Shown: in pieces, positions 12,500-24,089 of the stretch | Numbering within the stretch: position 1 is the stretch's first letter | Layout: each line of letters starts with the position of its first letter | Assembly: GCA_015680685.1 (NCBI GenBank) | Contig: MNCI01007658.1 | Location: forward strand, 101,959-165,958 | Length of the DNA stretch: 64,000 nucleotides | DNA from: Gnetum montanum | Taxonomy: Eukaryota > Streptophyta > Gnetopsida > Gnetales > Gnetaceae | Direction: 5' to 3' | Translations under genes and position numbers: made by a program | The notes under the pieces: model-generated | Seen by the model: only the letters and a program-made list of their open reading frames with translations | The model's database searches: none | Told to the model about the DNA's origin: nothing

Positions 12500-13030
12500 A
12501 CTTCTTCACTTTGTTAGCATGCCATCTTTTAGCATGCTACGCTACAGCTTGAAATGGCCTAAAACTAGCATTGTCACTCTTCACTTTGTCAACATGCCAT
12601 CCTTTTGGCATGCTACGCTACGGCTTGAAATGACCTAAAACTAGCATCATCGCTTTTCACTTTATTAACGTACTATTTATTTTGGGAATGGCCCAAAATG
12701 GCCTTATACTAGCATTGTCACTTTTCTCTTTGTTAAAGTTTAATTCTATTGGCATATTATGCAATGGCCCGAAATGGCCTAAAACTAGCAATGGCCCAAA
12801 ATGGCCTAAAACTAGCATATAAAAGCATGAAAACTTTACACGATATACAAGTTAGTGCAAAAATCAGTGTTTCATTTTATTCAAAACTTTCACCTATTAG
12901 CAATGTTTGCAAAAATTTCAAAATTTCAGTGTTTGCAAAATTTACAATATTTCAATGTTTGCAAAAAATTTCAAAATTCAAAATTTCAATGTTCGCAAAA
13001 TTTCAAAACCGCAAGAATTTCAAAAAGTAA
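12500..13030 (+). repeat. T1 internal repeats left of the antisense gene
   Basis: Four degenerate units of roughly 70-80 bases (starting near 12507, 12574, 12653 and 12721) each end in GGCCTAAAACTAGCA or a close variant. The first two contain TTAGCATGC/GGCATGC followed by TACGCTACGG-like sequence. From 12850 to 13030 a different short repeat built on TTTGCAAAATTTCAAAATTTC takes over. No coding signal was seen; reading frames here are produced by the repeats. Confidence 0.75.
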
Positions 13031-13247
13031 ATCCCATGTTGTCATGGATCATCTCTATTTGCACCATCCTCACTGCTTGTCTTTGCTTCATCTACTTGTG
13101 CATCCTCCTCCCCTACATTGTCTCCTGCCAGTGCTGGTTCTTCATTCCCTCCCTCTACGAGCCTTGCACCTTCATCTAAAGAATGCATCATGGGAATGAA
13201 GTAATCAGTTAGGGCAACAAACGTAAACTATAACTTAGCACAAGCAT

Positions 13248-16200
13248 CTACATAGTAAAGAAACTAACTTGAGAGGGGCCCGCATCGGTCTCGAAGGGTA
13301 TTTGGTCTAGACCAAGCCTAAGGCAACTCCAGATCTCCTCCATCGTGATGTCCATCCAACGCTTATTGCTAGGTTTAGCATTCGTCGTAGTGGCTCTCTT
13401 CCTTTCCATGGTCACCCATCTTAGAGGTCCCAGGGAAAGGGAGGTGATTGTAGTCTCTCCTGTAGGAAGGTCTACTTTCAAGTCAGGAGATTCTGTAACC
13501 TTTACCTACTCTTTGAACTTAGTGTAAGCCTCAGAAGCCTCGATGGCATTTACGAATGCTTCATATGTGAATGCCTCTATAGTAGTGTCTTTGTACAATT
13601 TTTGACGGGTGTCATTCTCTATCTTGTACATGTTTTTGTGATTTCTCTGGGTTTGCCCCCTTTTGAAAACCTTGGCGCTGATATCTTTCATGTCTTGACA
13701 CTTCTGGGTTAGCAACTCCATCTACATTTGCTGTTCGACTATCTCGTGAGTGGATTTAACGTTCTGACGAACAACAATCCAAAATCTGGCTTAATCGTCT
13801 ATAGCCTTATGCCAATGCTCAGCATCAGGGTTACAATTTATGAGGAACTCGTTCCTTGACCTGAGATCCTCCACATCAAAGATCAATTTGGCCTCTCTTT
13901 GCTTAGCCCTTTGGACCCATTTCCACATATCCTCATTGATGCGCTTGTACTCCTACAAAGACTGTGCCAAGTGCAAGATGCACTTGTGCACCTCATCGAA
14001 TGTGTGATGAGGTATTGTGGTCACGTCAGGTCAGAGTGTAGGTAAGGCACCAACTTTCATGGGTTGTGTCAGGTCCCATTTGAGTTGAGAGGCTGCATCG
14101 ACATGAAGAGTGTAGCAATTGTGTTAGCATAGCAAAAATCAATGAACTGAAAAGTTTTTATCATAACCACATAGGAGCATTTAGTACTTCTACTTACCCT
14201 CATCAGGGTCTGCCTATTGAAGGTGCTTGATCATGTCGTTGACAAGTCTCTACATGAACGTAAACTCATTAGGGATCTCAGCCCGTGACTCCTCAAAAAT
14301 CGAAGGAGGTCCTACGCCATCAGCATTAGCACTTGTTACATGACTAAGCATGTCAGTAAGCACCAAAATGGACTACAATGAGCTAGATGTATCGTCAAAC
14401 TCACCAGCATTCAACTACAATCTTTCTTCTTGCCAATACAAGATGAGGACAGTAGCCTTGGTGGAGGGCCCTACCAAGTCCATACAAGCCCCTCCCTCAT
14501 GAGCTGATGCCTTTCCTTTTAGGAGACTAGCATATTTTTTATTCAAGGGAGGTGCCTCTTCATTGATAGGAGAAGGCTCCCTAATGACAAGAGACCCTGC
14601 CCTAGAGATAGGAGCTCCCTTATTTCTGACCAGGGCCCTTTCCTCCAAAACCAGGGCCCCAGCATCATCATTCGTTTCCCTCGTCTTAAGGGCCGACACT
14701 TCTTCATTGCCTTCTTCTTCTTCTCCTTCTTCCTCTGCTAGAAAAAATTCATGTTTGTGTCAAAACAAGTTAGCTCAAAGTAGGTGCTACACTACGCTAC
14801 ACCACCTAGTGCAGCATAGCATAGCAACCTATAGCAAAACAAGCATTACATGAAAACATTTACCAATAGGAGGTTGTGTCCTCTGTAGCTTAAGCCACAA
14901 TCTTCATACCTCCTCTTCCTCTACGTGAAGGGTTTCCCTAGTTGGGGGAGGCCTCTTCCTTCGCAACTCCTTAGGTATAGCCTCAGCTATGAGACATTCC
15001 CCCCACATCATGCTACCGGCTATAGTAGGAGACATCTCTCCTACGCTTTCTTGGCCACGAACACTGCGAGCTGTCAGATTTTTAGTCGTTACAGACAACG
15101 ACTCCTCGATCATTTCTGGGGGATCTTGGGCTCACGTGGTCTAGAGGATCTAGCGAATCCATGGCTTGGAAATCTAGTTGCAATCTTACATGGCCCAGGC
15201 CCCATCCTCTCGAACCACCAGAAACTCTGTGAAGCACTTCAGACAGCCTATGTAGAAGGCATAGTATATGTTGAAGCAGGACTCTGTTTTTTCACGGAGT
15301 CCCAAAATCTTAGCCTGCAAGCCCTTACATAGGAAGCTAGACTAGTTATAACAAGCCCCTTCTTCCATAACCTCCTGCATTATCCAGGCCTGCTCGAGCC
15401 CCAGGACCTTTCCTTGGGTGAGCAGCTATGGGAATGCATGGGCATGGAAGACTAGGTAAATCTTCATTGCAAGTCTGCCCTTAAGCTTATCTATGGGGAA
15501 CCCTTTTTGATCCTTAACGAGCCTCAACCACTCCTTGATGTCCTGCATCATAAGGATCAACTCTTGCTTATGCCTCAACCCTATGGGTACGTTGTCGGCA
15601 AGAACATTGAACAGGTCCATAAACAGTTGGTCATTGATTTCAATGACCACTCGCACACCTCGTACACACGTGCGAAAACGACTTACCCTCTCAGAAAAGG
15701 AATCGACCAAGGAAATCATCTCTATGGCCAGAATGTTCAGGTTTAGGGCCATGAATAGATCCATAAGCCTTGCCTTTTGGATGTTCTTGACCAAGGAGTC
15801 CATGGCCCTCTGGTCTAACCAACACTGGCTCACTACTACTTCACCATACTTGAAGTAGATGCTTGTCCCTTACGTCTCAGCGGTTACCACCGTGACCTCC
15901 TAAGGCTTCTTCACCCCTACAAAAGTTTTCACAAAACATGCTTAGCATAACAATGCAGAAAATACATGGATTGAAAAAACACTTGAGCATGCGATACTTA
16001 CTGTTTGACCTACTGGGTCTATATGGTAATGGGAACGACGGGAGTTCAACAATCATAACCTTTTCAACCATGATCGGTTTGAAGGGCTCTTCCCACTTCT
16101 TATCCAGCCAACCCTTCTCATTACATTGGTTGTATGGAACATGAAATGTGCTTGGGTAGGTATGGTATTCTCCCCTACACTAGCCGATTACACCCGCCCA

Positions 16201-17475
16201 CAGGTTCTTGGCAGAAGAGAACTCTTGTAGGGCTAGCTGCGCTATATCCAACAGACTTGATCGGTCATGAACCCCATCATCATTGATAAAAACCTAGTGA
16301 CAAACACATACTCTTAGCATACAACCAATATGGCTAGTGTTACATATAATAGTGGAGCAAGGATGCAAAACTCACCTACCAGCACAATAAACAGTCTCCT
16401 GTGGGTTTTGAAAGCACGTCGCCATATAATGTGCAAGGAATAATGTGTTGTACTTGTGATAGTAGTTGTATTTAGGCATGTCCTAGATCTAGGCCAAATG
16501 CCTTAAACTTGTTGAGCATTGGCTGGATCCCTCTCCCTACCTGCTCATGATTACCTCATCAGTAAAAAAATTTTGAATGCCGCGACTTGCCCCAAGCAGC
16601 ATCGCTTCTATTACGCCATATGCCTCCACCTCCTCTAGGGAGGACCAAATGATCACACTATAGTGGTTGAGAAGGAATTGCAAGAAGTTCCATGCCCCTC
16701 TTCTGAACCAAACCCCTTGCTCCCCCATGTGTATCTGGGGAGGAGGGGCATTTTCCATAGGCCTACTCACATGGCATAGGACCCCTCTAATGTCCAGAAC
16801 GATCAGCCTGGACCTCGACCCTGCCCTACACGATGCAATTAGTGAATGTTAGCATCATACTTAAAGGCAATAGACGTGCAACGTAGCAATGTCTAGCAGT
16901 CCATGTACACAGCGTAGCATGACCCTCTACCCATACATAGTGTAGCAAGGGCATGAAAGCCTAACATAAAAAGAACATGCAAATAAGCCTAGCATAGCAA
17001 CAAAATAATTGACAACATGCTCTAAGAAAATACATGTCATGTTGTTGCATCACACATAACCTAGCCCTCCCAAGGGTTTTGTGTTATAGCATGCTAGGAT
17101 CAAGCAACGTAAACTGCCCCCAGCCCCGTGGTTACCACAACCACGGCAGTGGTGGTTTTAACGACCTTACATGCAACCACGATGTAACATTTATGCATCT
17201 GCCATGACCAAGACGGTGACGGCGGTGATACAAAGGCTAAACTAACATGATCATAAAAAAAAAACACAAACAGCCAAGAATGAATGCAAAATGAATAAAA
17301 CGTAAAACAAGAGCAGAGAACAACAAAAAGCGCAAAACAAAGATGCAAAAGAGACATGATAACTTATTAGGTCAACAACGTGCTCTTCTGCACCGTAACG
17401 CATGCCTGTGGCGTAGGCTCCATGGTTCTTTGCCTGTTCAACCTTTGCAAGCGCCAAATAAGTCTTAGGAGCCAT
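13248..17475 (-). pseudogene. Antisense multi-exon gene inside T1 (FCP1-like, transposon-protein-like and coiled-coil parts), degenerate
   Basis: A chain of minus-strand coding segments separated by intron-like stretches with plausible splice sites. It begins at 17475 with MAPKTYLALAKVEQ. Then come an FCP1/NIF-like domain (16860-16150) and a segment ending at a clean GTAAGTATCG donor near 16002. An acceptor TTTGTAG follows near 15900, then a 135-codon frame (15833-15426) with SRFRTCVRGVRVVIEINDQL, resembling the 'putative plant transposon protein' family (PF20167). After that come acidic/charged linkers (15113-14904, 14699-14415) and a lysine/glutamate-rich coiled-coil-like stretch (about 14000-13506). 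The last frame, 13481-13248, is basic. Stops and frameshifts are frequent. Antisense genes are known in some Tat-lineage elements (maize Grande), but there they lie downstream of pol. Confidence 0.6.
16002..16860 (-). pseudogene. FCP1/NIF-type HAD phosphatase-like domain, catalytic residues lost
   Basis: Read on the minus strand from about 16860. A hydrophobic strand RLIVLDIRGVL sits where the HAD motif I (D-x-D/N-G-x-L) belongs. It is followed by VWFRRGAWNFLQFLLNHYSV and IIWSSLEE, matching the R-P-G...FL...Y-x-V-x-I-[WF]-[TS]-[SA] core (motif II). After a break come YYHKYNTLFLAHYM and FQNPQETVY, lining up with the Y-x-x-x-N-T-L-L-L-D-D-S-P-x-K...N-P segment. The two aspartates there are replaced by A-H, and the second motif I position is R, so the fold would not be active. 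This resembles the plant TIM50/CTD-phosphatase-like HAD family (PF03031). A GTAGGTGAG donor follows at about 16375. Homology is by motif; a profile search would decide. Confidence 0.6.
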
Positions 17476-17479
17476 TGTC

Positions 17480-17815
17480 CTACTTACAGATTTACACCTT
17501 TTGCTATAAAACTTGCCTTACTAACCGGTTAACATAATTGCTTCACGCTCCAAAATCACCTTGTGCTCTGATGTGGGCTCTATGCTCTTACAGTGAAAAT
17601 GGAAAAATTGCCAAGGTTTAACCCCTATTTATGGCTATAATGACAAGGCAGGGAAACTTGCCTCTCTCTCTCTCTCCGATTAATGCAGAGCGCACCGTAC
17701 AGTGTAGCATGCTCACCACGACATCATAGCACTATTAGTATTAAAGCCTTGACACGCTTCAAGCTAGCTACTTGCCTTCTCAAAAATAAAAAATATATAT
17801 ATTTGTTTTTTGATT
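17480..17815. other. Upstream flank of the antisense gene
   Basis: Contains a CT-rich run (about 17660-17680). On the minus strand this would be the 5' region of the antisense gene. No clear TATA box was picked out. Confidence 0.35.
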
Positions 17816-18375
17816 GAGGGTCTAAAAAGACCTTAAACTAGCAATCCTAGCGTAGTTGCACCCCTAATGATCTAAAAAGACCCTAAACTAGCAGTTTCAA
17901 CTTGTTACAGTTGCAGTCCGCAATGACATTAAACTAATGACACCGCATGGTTACATCAGTGATTTTCGCATCTTCTTCCACATAGCCAGTGTCACAATTT
18001 CTAGCGGTCTCTTATTTTCGTATATGCAATTTGTATCTACACATTAACAATTGGGTACTTCTCATACTCGAAGTTTCTCGTTTTGCATACTATTATTTTG
18101 CATGTTAAAATTTTGCATATCGCAATTTGGCAATCTGAAATGACACTAAACTAGCAACTTGGCATTCGCATATCGACAGTTTCGTAGTTTCACATTTTAC
18201 GTTAGCAATCTTACACCTTTAGCAGTTTTGCACTCTAATGCCTTAACAATCTGCCATGACCCTCAACTGGCAAACTCACAATATTTACATCATCATGCTT
18301 TGCAAGACGCATCTCATTGCTGCTTTGCAAAATTTCGTTACACACAATCTCTACCAACAGATGCCACTTAACTAA
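17816..18375 (+). repeat. T1 internal repeats right of the antisense gene
   Basis: Repeated phrases such as AAAAAGACCTTAAACTAGCA and ATGACACTAAACTAGCAACTT, interleaved with TTTCGCA/TTTTGCAT phrases. The same AAACTAGCA core closes the repeats at 12.5-12.8 kb and recurs after integrase (21.9-22.2 kb). Confidence 0.7.
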
Positions 18376-18389
18376 GCTTTCATTCTATG

Positions 18390-20160
18390 TTGGCAGGTCA
18401 AGCAAGAGATGGAAACCCATCGTGACCTTTACACGCCTTTAATGTTAGCAGGGCCGCAGGGTAAGCTCGCAAGACAATTGAACCCTAATACAATCGACTA
18501 GGAGTTGACCATAACTAGCACTGTAGTAGCCTTAGAAGCATCCCTAGATTGGCCCAAGCATCTGGTTCAAGCTCTAGACTTAGAGGTCGAGGATGTAACC
18601 AAGGATCCTCTCCTTGAGATGCTTGTGACCACATCAAACAGGGAGGTGAAAATGTTGAAACTTAGCTCCCTCCTAGACACGAAAATGCACAAAAATGTAG
18701 TCAAGATTATGCAAGACAACATCGATGTCTTCACATGGTCATACAATGACATGCCGAGTCTTGACCCATGGCTAATTTAGCACAGCATCGTCCTAGATCC
18801 AAACATGAAGGTAGTCAAGCAAAAGGCTCGCAAAGTTAAGCTAGAAATCGCACTAGCCGTAAGGGATGAAATCACCAAGCTATACTAAGCAAGTTTCATC
18901 CGCGTAGTTGACTATTCAGAGTTGGTATCCAACATCATTGTGGTTTCAAAGAAAATGGGAGGAATACAGATCTGTATAGACTTCTGGGACTTGAACAAGG
19001 CAACGATCAAAGACAACTTCCCACTCCCGAGCATCAATCATCTCATTGACACTACAACTGGCCATGCTCTGCTATCCTTCATGGATGGTTTCCCCGGATA
19101 CAACCAAATCCACATTAACCCAGAGCACTAGCTATCAACAACATTCATGACCCCATGGGGGACCTTCTACTATACCATGATGCCTTTTAGACTCAAGAAT
19201 GCTGGAGCAACCTACCAACGAGCCATGACTTACATTTTCACTGACTACATCCTGGAAACACTAAACAACTACGTGGATGATATAGCAGTCAAGTCCAAGA
19301 AGGTGGCTGATCACCCACACAATCTAGGGGTAGTCCTCAAATGCTGTCAAATGCACAACTTACTCCTCAATCCTAAGAAGTGCATCTTTGGGGTGAAAAC
19401 TGGATGCATGTTAGGGTTCGTAGTATCAGAGGCTGGAATACAGGTGGACCCTAACAAAGTCAAGGCCATCGTCAACCTAGCGCCTCCCAAAAACCTTAAG
19501 GAGCCACATGGTTTACAAGGTAGAGTGTAATTCATTCGAAGGTTTATAGAAAGGTTTACTGACAAGTCACACCCCATGCAACACCTTCTGAAGAAAGGGG
19601 TTAACTTCGAATGGATAACCCAGTGTCAACAAGCCTTCAACGACCTGAAGAAGGAACTCTCACACCTCTCGATTGTGCATCCACCACAAAGGGATAAACC
19701 CTTCTTTGTCTACCTCGCCATCTTCGATACATCTATCGTGGCACTACTATGTTAGAAATGAGATGATGGTTCTAAGATACCGGTGTATTATCTAAGTCAT
19801 GCACTAATAGTGCACAAGGAAAATTACAACAAAGTGGAGAGGAATTTCCTGGCCTTAGTGTTTGCACTAAAAAAGTGGTGGCATTACCTGTTCCGCAGTA
19901 CAACCAACATCATTTGCAAAAGAAATATACTCTGGGCTATCACTAACAACTTATACGAAAGTATTAGGATGGCCCGATGGAAGGCAATAACTATAGAGTT
20001 TTTTCTACGCTATGTAATTCAATCGTCGACAAAGGGTCAAGCCATAGCGACCCAACTCACGGCCTCGCCAGTCGATGACCAGGCAACCATAGACCCCAAA
20101 TTCTTAGATGAATATGTTAGCAATGTCAACATTGTCCCATTACATTTCGAAGAAACCTTA
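18390..20160 (+). pseudogene. T1 reverse transcriptase and first RNase H, decayed
   Basis: RT fingers and palm are readable at 18790-19530. Visible motifs are IQICIDFWDLNKAT, DNFPLPSINHLID, MDGFPGYNQIHINPE, TPWGTFYYTMMPFRLKNAGA and the active-site box NNYVDDIAVKSK, with Y-x-D-D intact. The connection follows with GFVVSEAGIQVDP. The first RNase H is at about 19690-19990 (YYLSHALIVHKENYNKVERN). Several in-frame stops are present, for example after LDPWLI at 18778 and after the PE-H of the palm at 19130. The upstream part from 18390 is the usual pre-RT linker. The sequence is clearly gypsy-class. Confidence 0.88.
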
Positions 20161-20530
20161 CATTTCGACGGTGCCTCAACTGTGTGAGGAGTTGGCGTCA
20201 CTGCCGTGATCACATTCCCCTTTGGGGAAATGCATCCATCCACTTATCGATTTGTGTTCCCTTGCACCAACAACATGGCAGAATACAAGGGGCTACTCAG
20301 AGGCCTCTTAACTACCCAAGCACTATGCATACAACACCTGGCAATCTAGAGAGATTCACAACTAGTCGTGAATCAAATCACTGAAGTCTATGCCTGCAAG
20401 GCTACACACCTGCAACCCTACTGCGATCTAGCGAAAATCCTGCTCAAGAAATTCGCAACCACAGATGTGCAACACATGCCATGCAACGAGAACACTGTGG
20501 TAGATTCCTTAGCTACCCTCATGTTAAACA
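20161..20530 (+). pseudogene. T1 second (archaeal-type) RNase H
   Basis: Begins LHFDGAS, then after a stop has FPCTNNMAEYKGLLRGL, RDSQLVVNQI and finally ENTVVDSLATL. These give the D...E...D...D catalytic set of a ribonuclease H fold independent of the one at 19.7-20.0 kb. The four acidic residues remain, although stops (near 20186 and 20350) break the frame. A second RNase H between RNase H and integrase is a Tat-lineage mark and is the main reason for the T1 classification. Confidence 0.8.
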
Positions 20531-20639
20531 TTCCATCACATTCCCTAGAGAACCTTCCAACCTCGATTATGGAATGCACAGAGCCTATCACTCAGGTTGA
20601 ATACATGCCTTCTGTCAGTGCTTCGGATATCCAGGACTA

Positions 20640-21879
20640 GTATGCCAACATTAAAACTTATCTACAGCACGATGAACCCCCAAGTGGATCTACATATGCC
20701 TAGAGAGATGAAATCCATAAGCATGCCTGGTAATACGTGCTCAAGGGAAATGACACCCTATGCCGACATTCCTACGATGGGATATTTCTAGTTTGCGTGG
20801 GTGGCGAGCAAGCGCAGAAGGTAGTTAATGAAGTGCATGAGGGGCTATGCGATGGACACATAGCACCTAGGGCTATGGCTATCAAGATCAAATTCCTAGG
20901 ATACTACTAGCCCCACAAGGAATGTGATTTCTTGTCAAAAGTCAAGACATGTGACACGTTCCAGAGATACGCAAATATCATGCATGTCTCGCCTACAAAC
21001 CTATATCCAACACAAATCATGTGGTCCTTCCAACAATGGGGATTAGACTTCATAGGGCCTATCACACCTAAGTACTCCTCAAGGCATAGCTTCATCATCA
21101 CTACCACTAAGTATTTTACCAAGTGGATGGAAGCTATTCCCCTAAGGAAAATGACGTCTCAGCAAATCTGTCATTTCATCCTTAACAACATCGTAACAAG
21201 GTTTGGGCTTCCAATAACTATTGTGACCGACAATGGGCCATAGTTCAGCAGTACAAAAACCTAAACCTTCTATAGCAATCTAGGCATTAAATAATCATTT
21301 TCTTCCCCTTATTATCTACAGGCAAATGGGCAGGTAGAGGCTACAAATAAGTCCATCATCAACTTGTTGAAGCAGATGTTGAACAATAGCAAGAGAAGGT
21401 GGCACAAGAAAATACTCTATGTCCTTTGGACCTATAGAACGACGTGTAGAACTACAACAAGTAAGACCCCTTACAGTCTTATTTACGGATCTGAAGCTGT
21501 CTTTCCTCTTGAGTTGTAGGTACCATCACTCCAGATGATCCTCGTGGATGTCGTAAGCGAAGCCTAGAACAACAAGTCGTGAACCATCAACCTCAACTCA
21601 ATGGAGGAGGAGCACATGCAGATGCTGACATGCATCGAGCATTACCAAAGGAAGCAGTAGCAAAAGCACCATACAAACTGGCATCGACAACCAATGCAGA
21701 AGGGAGACCTCATCCTCAAGGTCGTCCGTGAGCACGTGAGAAAATTCTCAGCCAACTGGGAAGGTCCTTACATGGTCACTAAAACCTTCAGAAATGGACC
21801 CTTCAAGCTAGTGAACATGGATGACAACGAGTTCGCCAACCTGATGAATCACTCGTATCTCAAGCCATACTACGTCTGA
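20640..21879 (+). pseudogene. T1 integrase, decayed
   Basis: The catalytic core has D in WGLDFIGPITPKYSS, D in TIVTDNGP, and E in QANGQVEATNKS (about 21345), so the D-D-E set survives. The zinc-binding region before it is partly readable (EVHEGLCDGHIAP, later CDTFQRYA). The C-terminal part at 21694-21879 shows GDLILKVVREH and WEGPYMVTKTF, the GPY/F module, ending SYLKPYYV. Stops occur at about 21241, 21270 and 21520. The stretch from 21467 onward is duplicated at 23677. Confidence 0.87.
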
Positions 21880-21884
21880 AGCAC

Positions 21885-23192
21885 AACAGTAATGCCGGCA
21901 ACCATCTACTATGACGATAAACTAGCAATAGCACCAAGAAGCATCCGCAATGACGATAAACTAGTGGCACCAAGCAACATTTGCTACGACGTTAAACTAG
22001 TAGCCACCATCCGCTACAATGTAAAACTAGCACTGCTGATCCGCCATGACATAAAATTGGCACAGCTCGTCTTCTATGACAATAAACTGGCATGTACAGT
22101 CTGCTGGGATCTTAAACTAGCACAACAGTCCACTGGGACCTTAAACTGGTACATGGTCTACTAAGACCTTAGACTGGGTTTGTGTTGCATCCCCAACATG
22201 CACTAGCACAGGATATACATCAAATGTGTGGACACGATGATAACGTGTGGGTGGGAAGTCGTAGTTCTAGAATGCAGTTCAAGATGCACTAAGAACGTGA
22301 TCTAGAGCATACACAGCATCGCCACCCTTGGCATCATGCTAACCCTCCAAAGATGCCATATGGCATCACACTAGCCCTTCGAACCTACCATCGCCACGGC
22401 CCATCGCCCTAACGGTGGTTCTTGGGCTACTTCTCACATCTAGAATTCCAGTAGTGTTGTGGCCTAGCCACAATATTATTACTTTGGCTCCCTACCAATG
22501 CCCAAGCTTGCACGATGTTAGCTATATAGTAGCTGACCCCATAGCTAAGCCAGGAATGCAAGCCCCTAGTAGGGATTACAGAGCATCCTCACCCGCAACA
22601 ACTCTCAGCACCCGAGAGGCCAGCTCCCTTACACCAGTGCTTCCAAGGCCGCTATCAACCTTCCTTCATTGGACATCGTACACCAGCAATGATGTCTAGC
22701 AGCTTCAACAATGTCAACAGCTAGTAAGACCTTTGCCCCTGCAGGCACGGCTTGCCACAACAGCAAATGCTACAGCGTCACAAAGTAAGTGCCTCGACTA
22801 GCCCAGCTACTTCAGAGTGAAAATTCCATAACATGTGTAACACAACTCGCCATATGGAAAGCCATTGTAAGTAGGTCAAAACCCTTCATGGATGTAATGC
22901 AAATCATCTTGTGAAGGAAACACCTTTCCTACAAGAGATTGAAGAACATCACCAGCTAAAGATGAAAATGCAGATGAGTCCCTTAGAGCACTCCAACGAG
23001 GGACCCTACTAAATATCATCTTTTCTCTCTGCCTTAACATCTACAAAACCAATGCAACACTCTCAAGTGTGGTCAAGTGATGTCTCGACACTCACCAAGC
23101 AACAACATTAGCATTTCACCTGCTGCGGTGTTTCGTATACTTTGTTGATGTCTATCGAGCTTGTTCTCCAAACGTCAACAAAGAGGGGCCAA
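21885..23192 (+). other. T1 3' non-coding region, first copy, with short tandem repeats and PPT
   Basis: From 21892 to 22190 a phrase of about 35-40 bases repeats (CTACGACGATAAACTAGCA and variants, seven or eight times). The rest to 23177 shows no coding signal. It ends with the purine tract ACAAAGAGGGGCCAA (23178-23192), immediately before the LTR start at 23193. Confidence 0.75.
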
Positions 23193-23676
23193 TGAAACAC
23201 CCCAAAAATTGCAAGGTCATCCTTGCTTCACCAGGCTTTACAACTCGTGCACCACCATGACAGTTCTTCGAGAGGAGAACACTCTATGTCCAGGCCGACT
23301 AGTTCAAAAAATTTTCTACTTTAGGTGAAAACAAGCTCTACGGGTTATCCTGCCTGTCCACCTAAGTAGCCCGCACAACCAATAGCCTACTTAGAAACAG
23401 TGCACGAAGTTGGCAGTAGCATTATGGAAGCACAAAATAGTTTGGCAAGTTTTCTAAGTCACGAAGTCTGCTATGCTATGCTACACCTCTCTATGTAGCA
23501 TAGCAAGCTTCAGAAGACAATTGTAGAACGAAGCGCCACGCTACGCTACATCACATGATGTATCGTAGCATGAAAAAAGCTTCACCACCAATTCCCCATG
23601 CCCAATTTCGAGGCCTTCAACAATGTTCCTTTCCTTCATGAAGCAGCGGACCATGTCTGTTGCTATGCTACACTAA
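23193..23676 (+). repeat. T1 internal truncated LTR (first 484 bases)
   Basis: Begins TGAAACACCCC like the outer LTRs and follows them to CTACACTAA at 23676. There the sequence jumps back into integrase (matching 21467 onward). It is a by-product of the tandem duplication, not a separate insertion. Confidence 0.88.
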
Positions 23677-24089
23677 TCCCTTACATTCTTATTTATGGAT
23701 CTGAAGCTGGGTTGCCTCTTGAGTTGCAGGTACCATCACCTCGGATGATCCTCGTGGATGTCGTAAGTGAAGCCCAAAACAATAAGTCACAAACCATTGA
23801 CCTGAACTCAGTGGAGGAGGAGCACATGCAAACACTGACATGCATCGAGCATTACCAAAGCAAGCAGCAACAAAAGCACCATACAAACCAGCATTGACGG
23901 CCAGTGCAGAAGGGAGACCTCGTCCTCAAGGCCGTCCGTGAGCACATGAGCAAATTCTCAGCCAATTGGGAAGGTCCTTACATGGTCACTAAAACCTTCA
24001 GAAATGGACCCTTCAAGCTGGCGAACATGGATGGCAACGAGTTCGCCAACCTGATGAATCACTCGTATCTCAAGCCGTACTACGTCTGA
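23677..24089 (+). pseudogene. T1 integrase C-terminus, duplicated copy
   Basis: Repeats 21467-21879 with roughly 10% difference by eye. It carries the same GPY/F module (GDLVLKAVREH, WEGPYMVTKTF) and the same end SYLKPYYV. One stop present in the first copy (after FPLEL near 21520) is a glutamine codon here, so this copy is slightly better preserved. Confidence 0.87.

Noticed and set aside
12500-18380. A separate transposon nested between T1 protease and RT
   Set aside because: Not fully excluded, but no LTR or terminal inverted repeat pair and no target duplication were found at the edges, and the edge repeats share their core with the T1 3' region.
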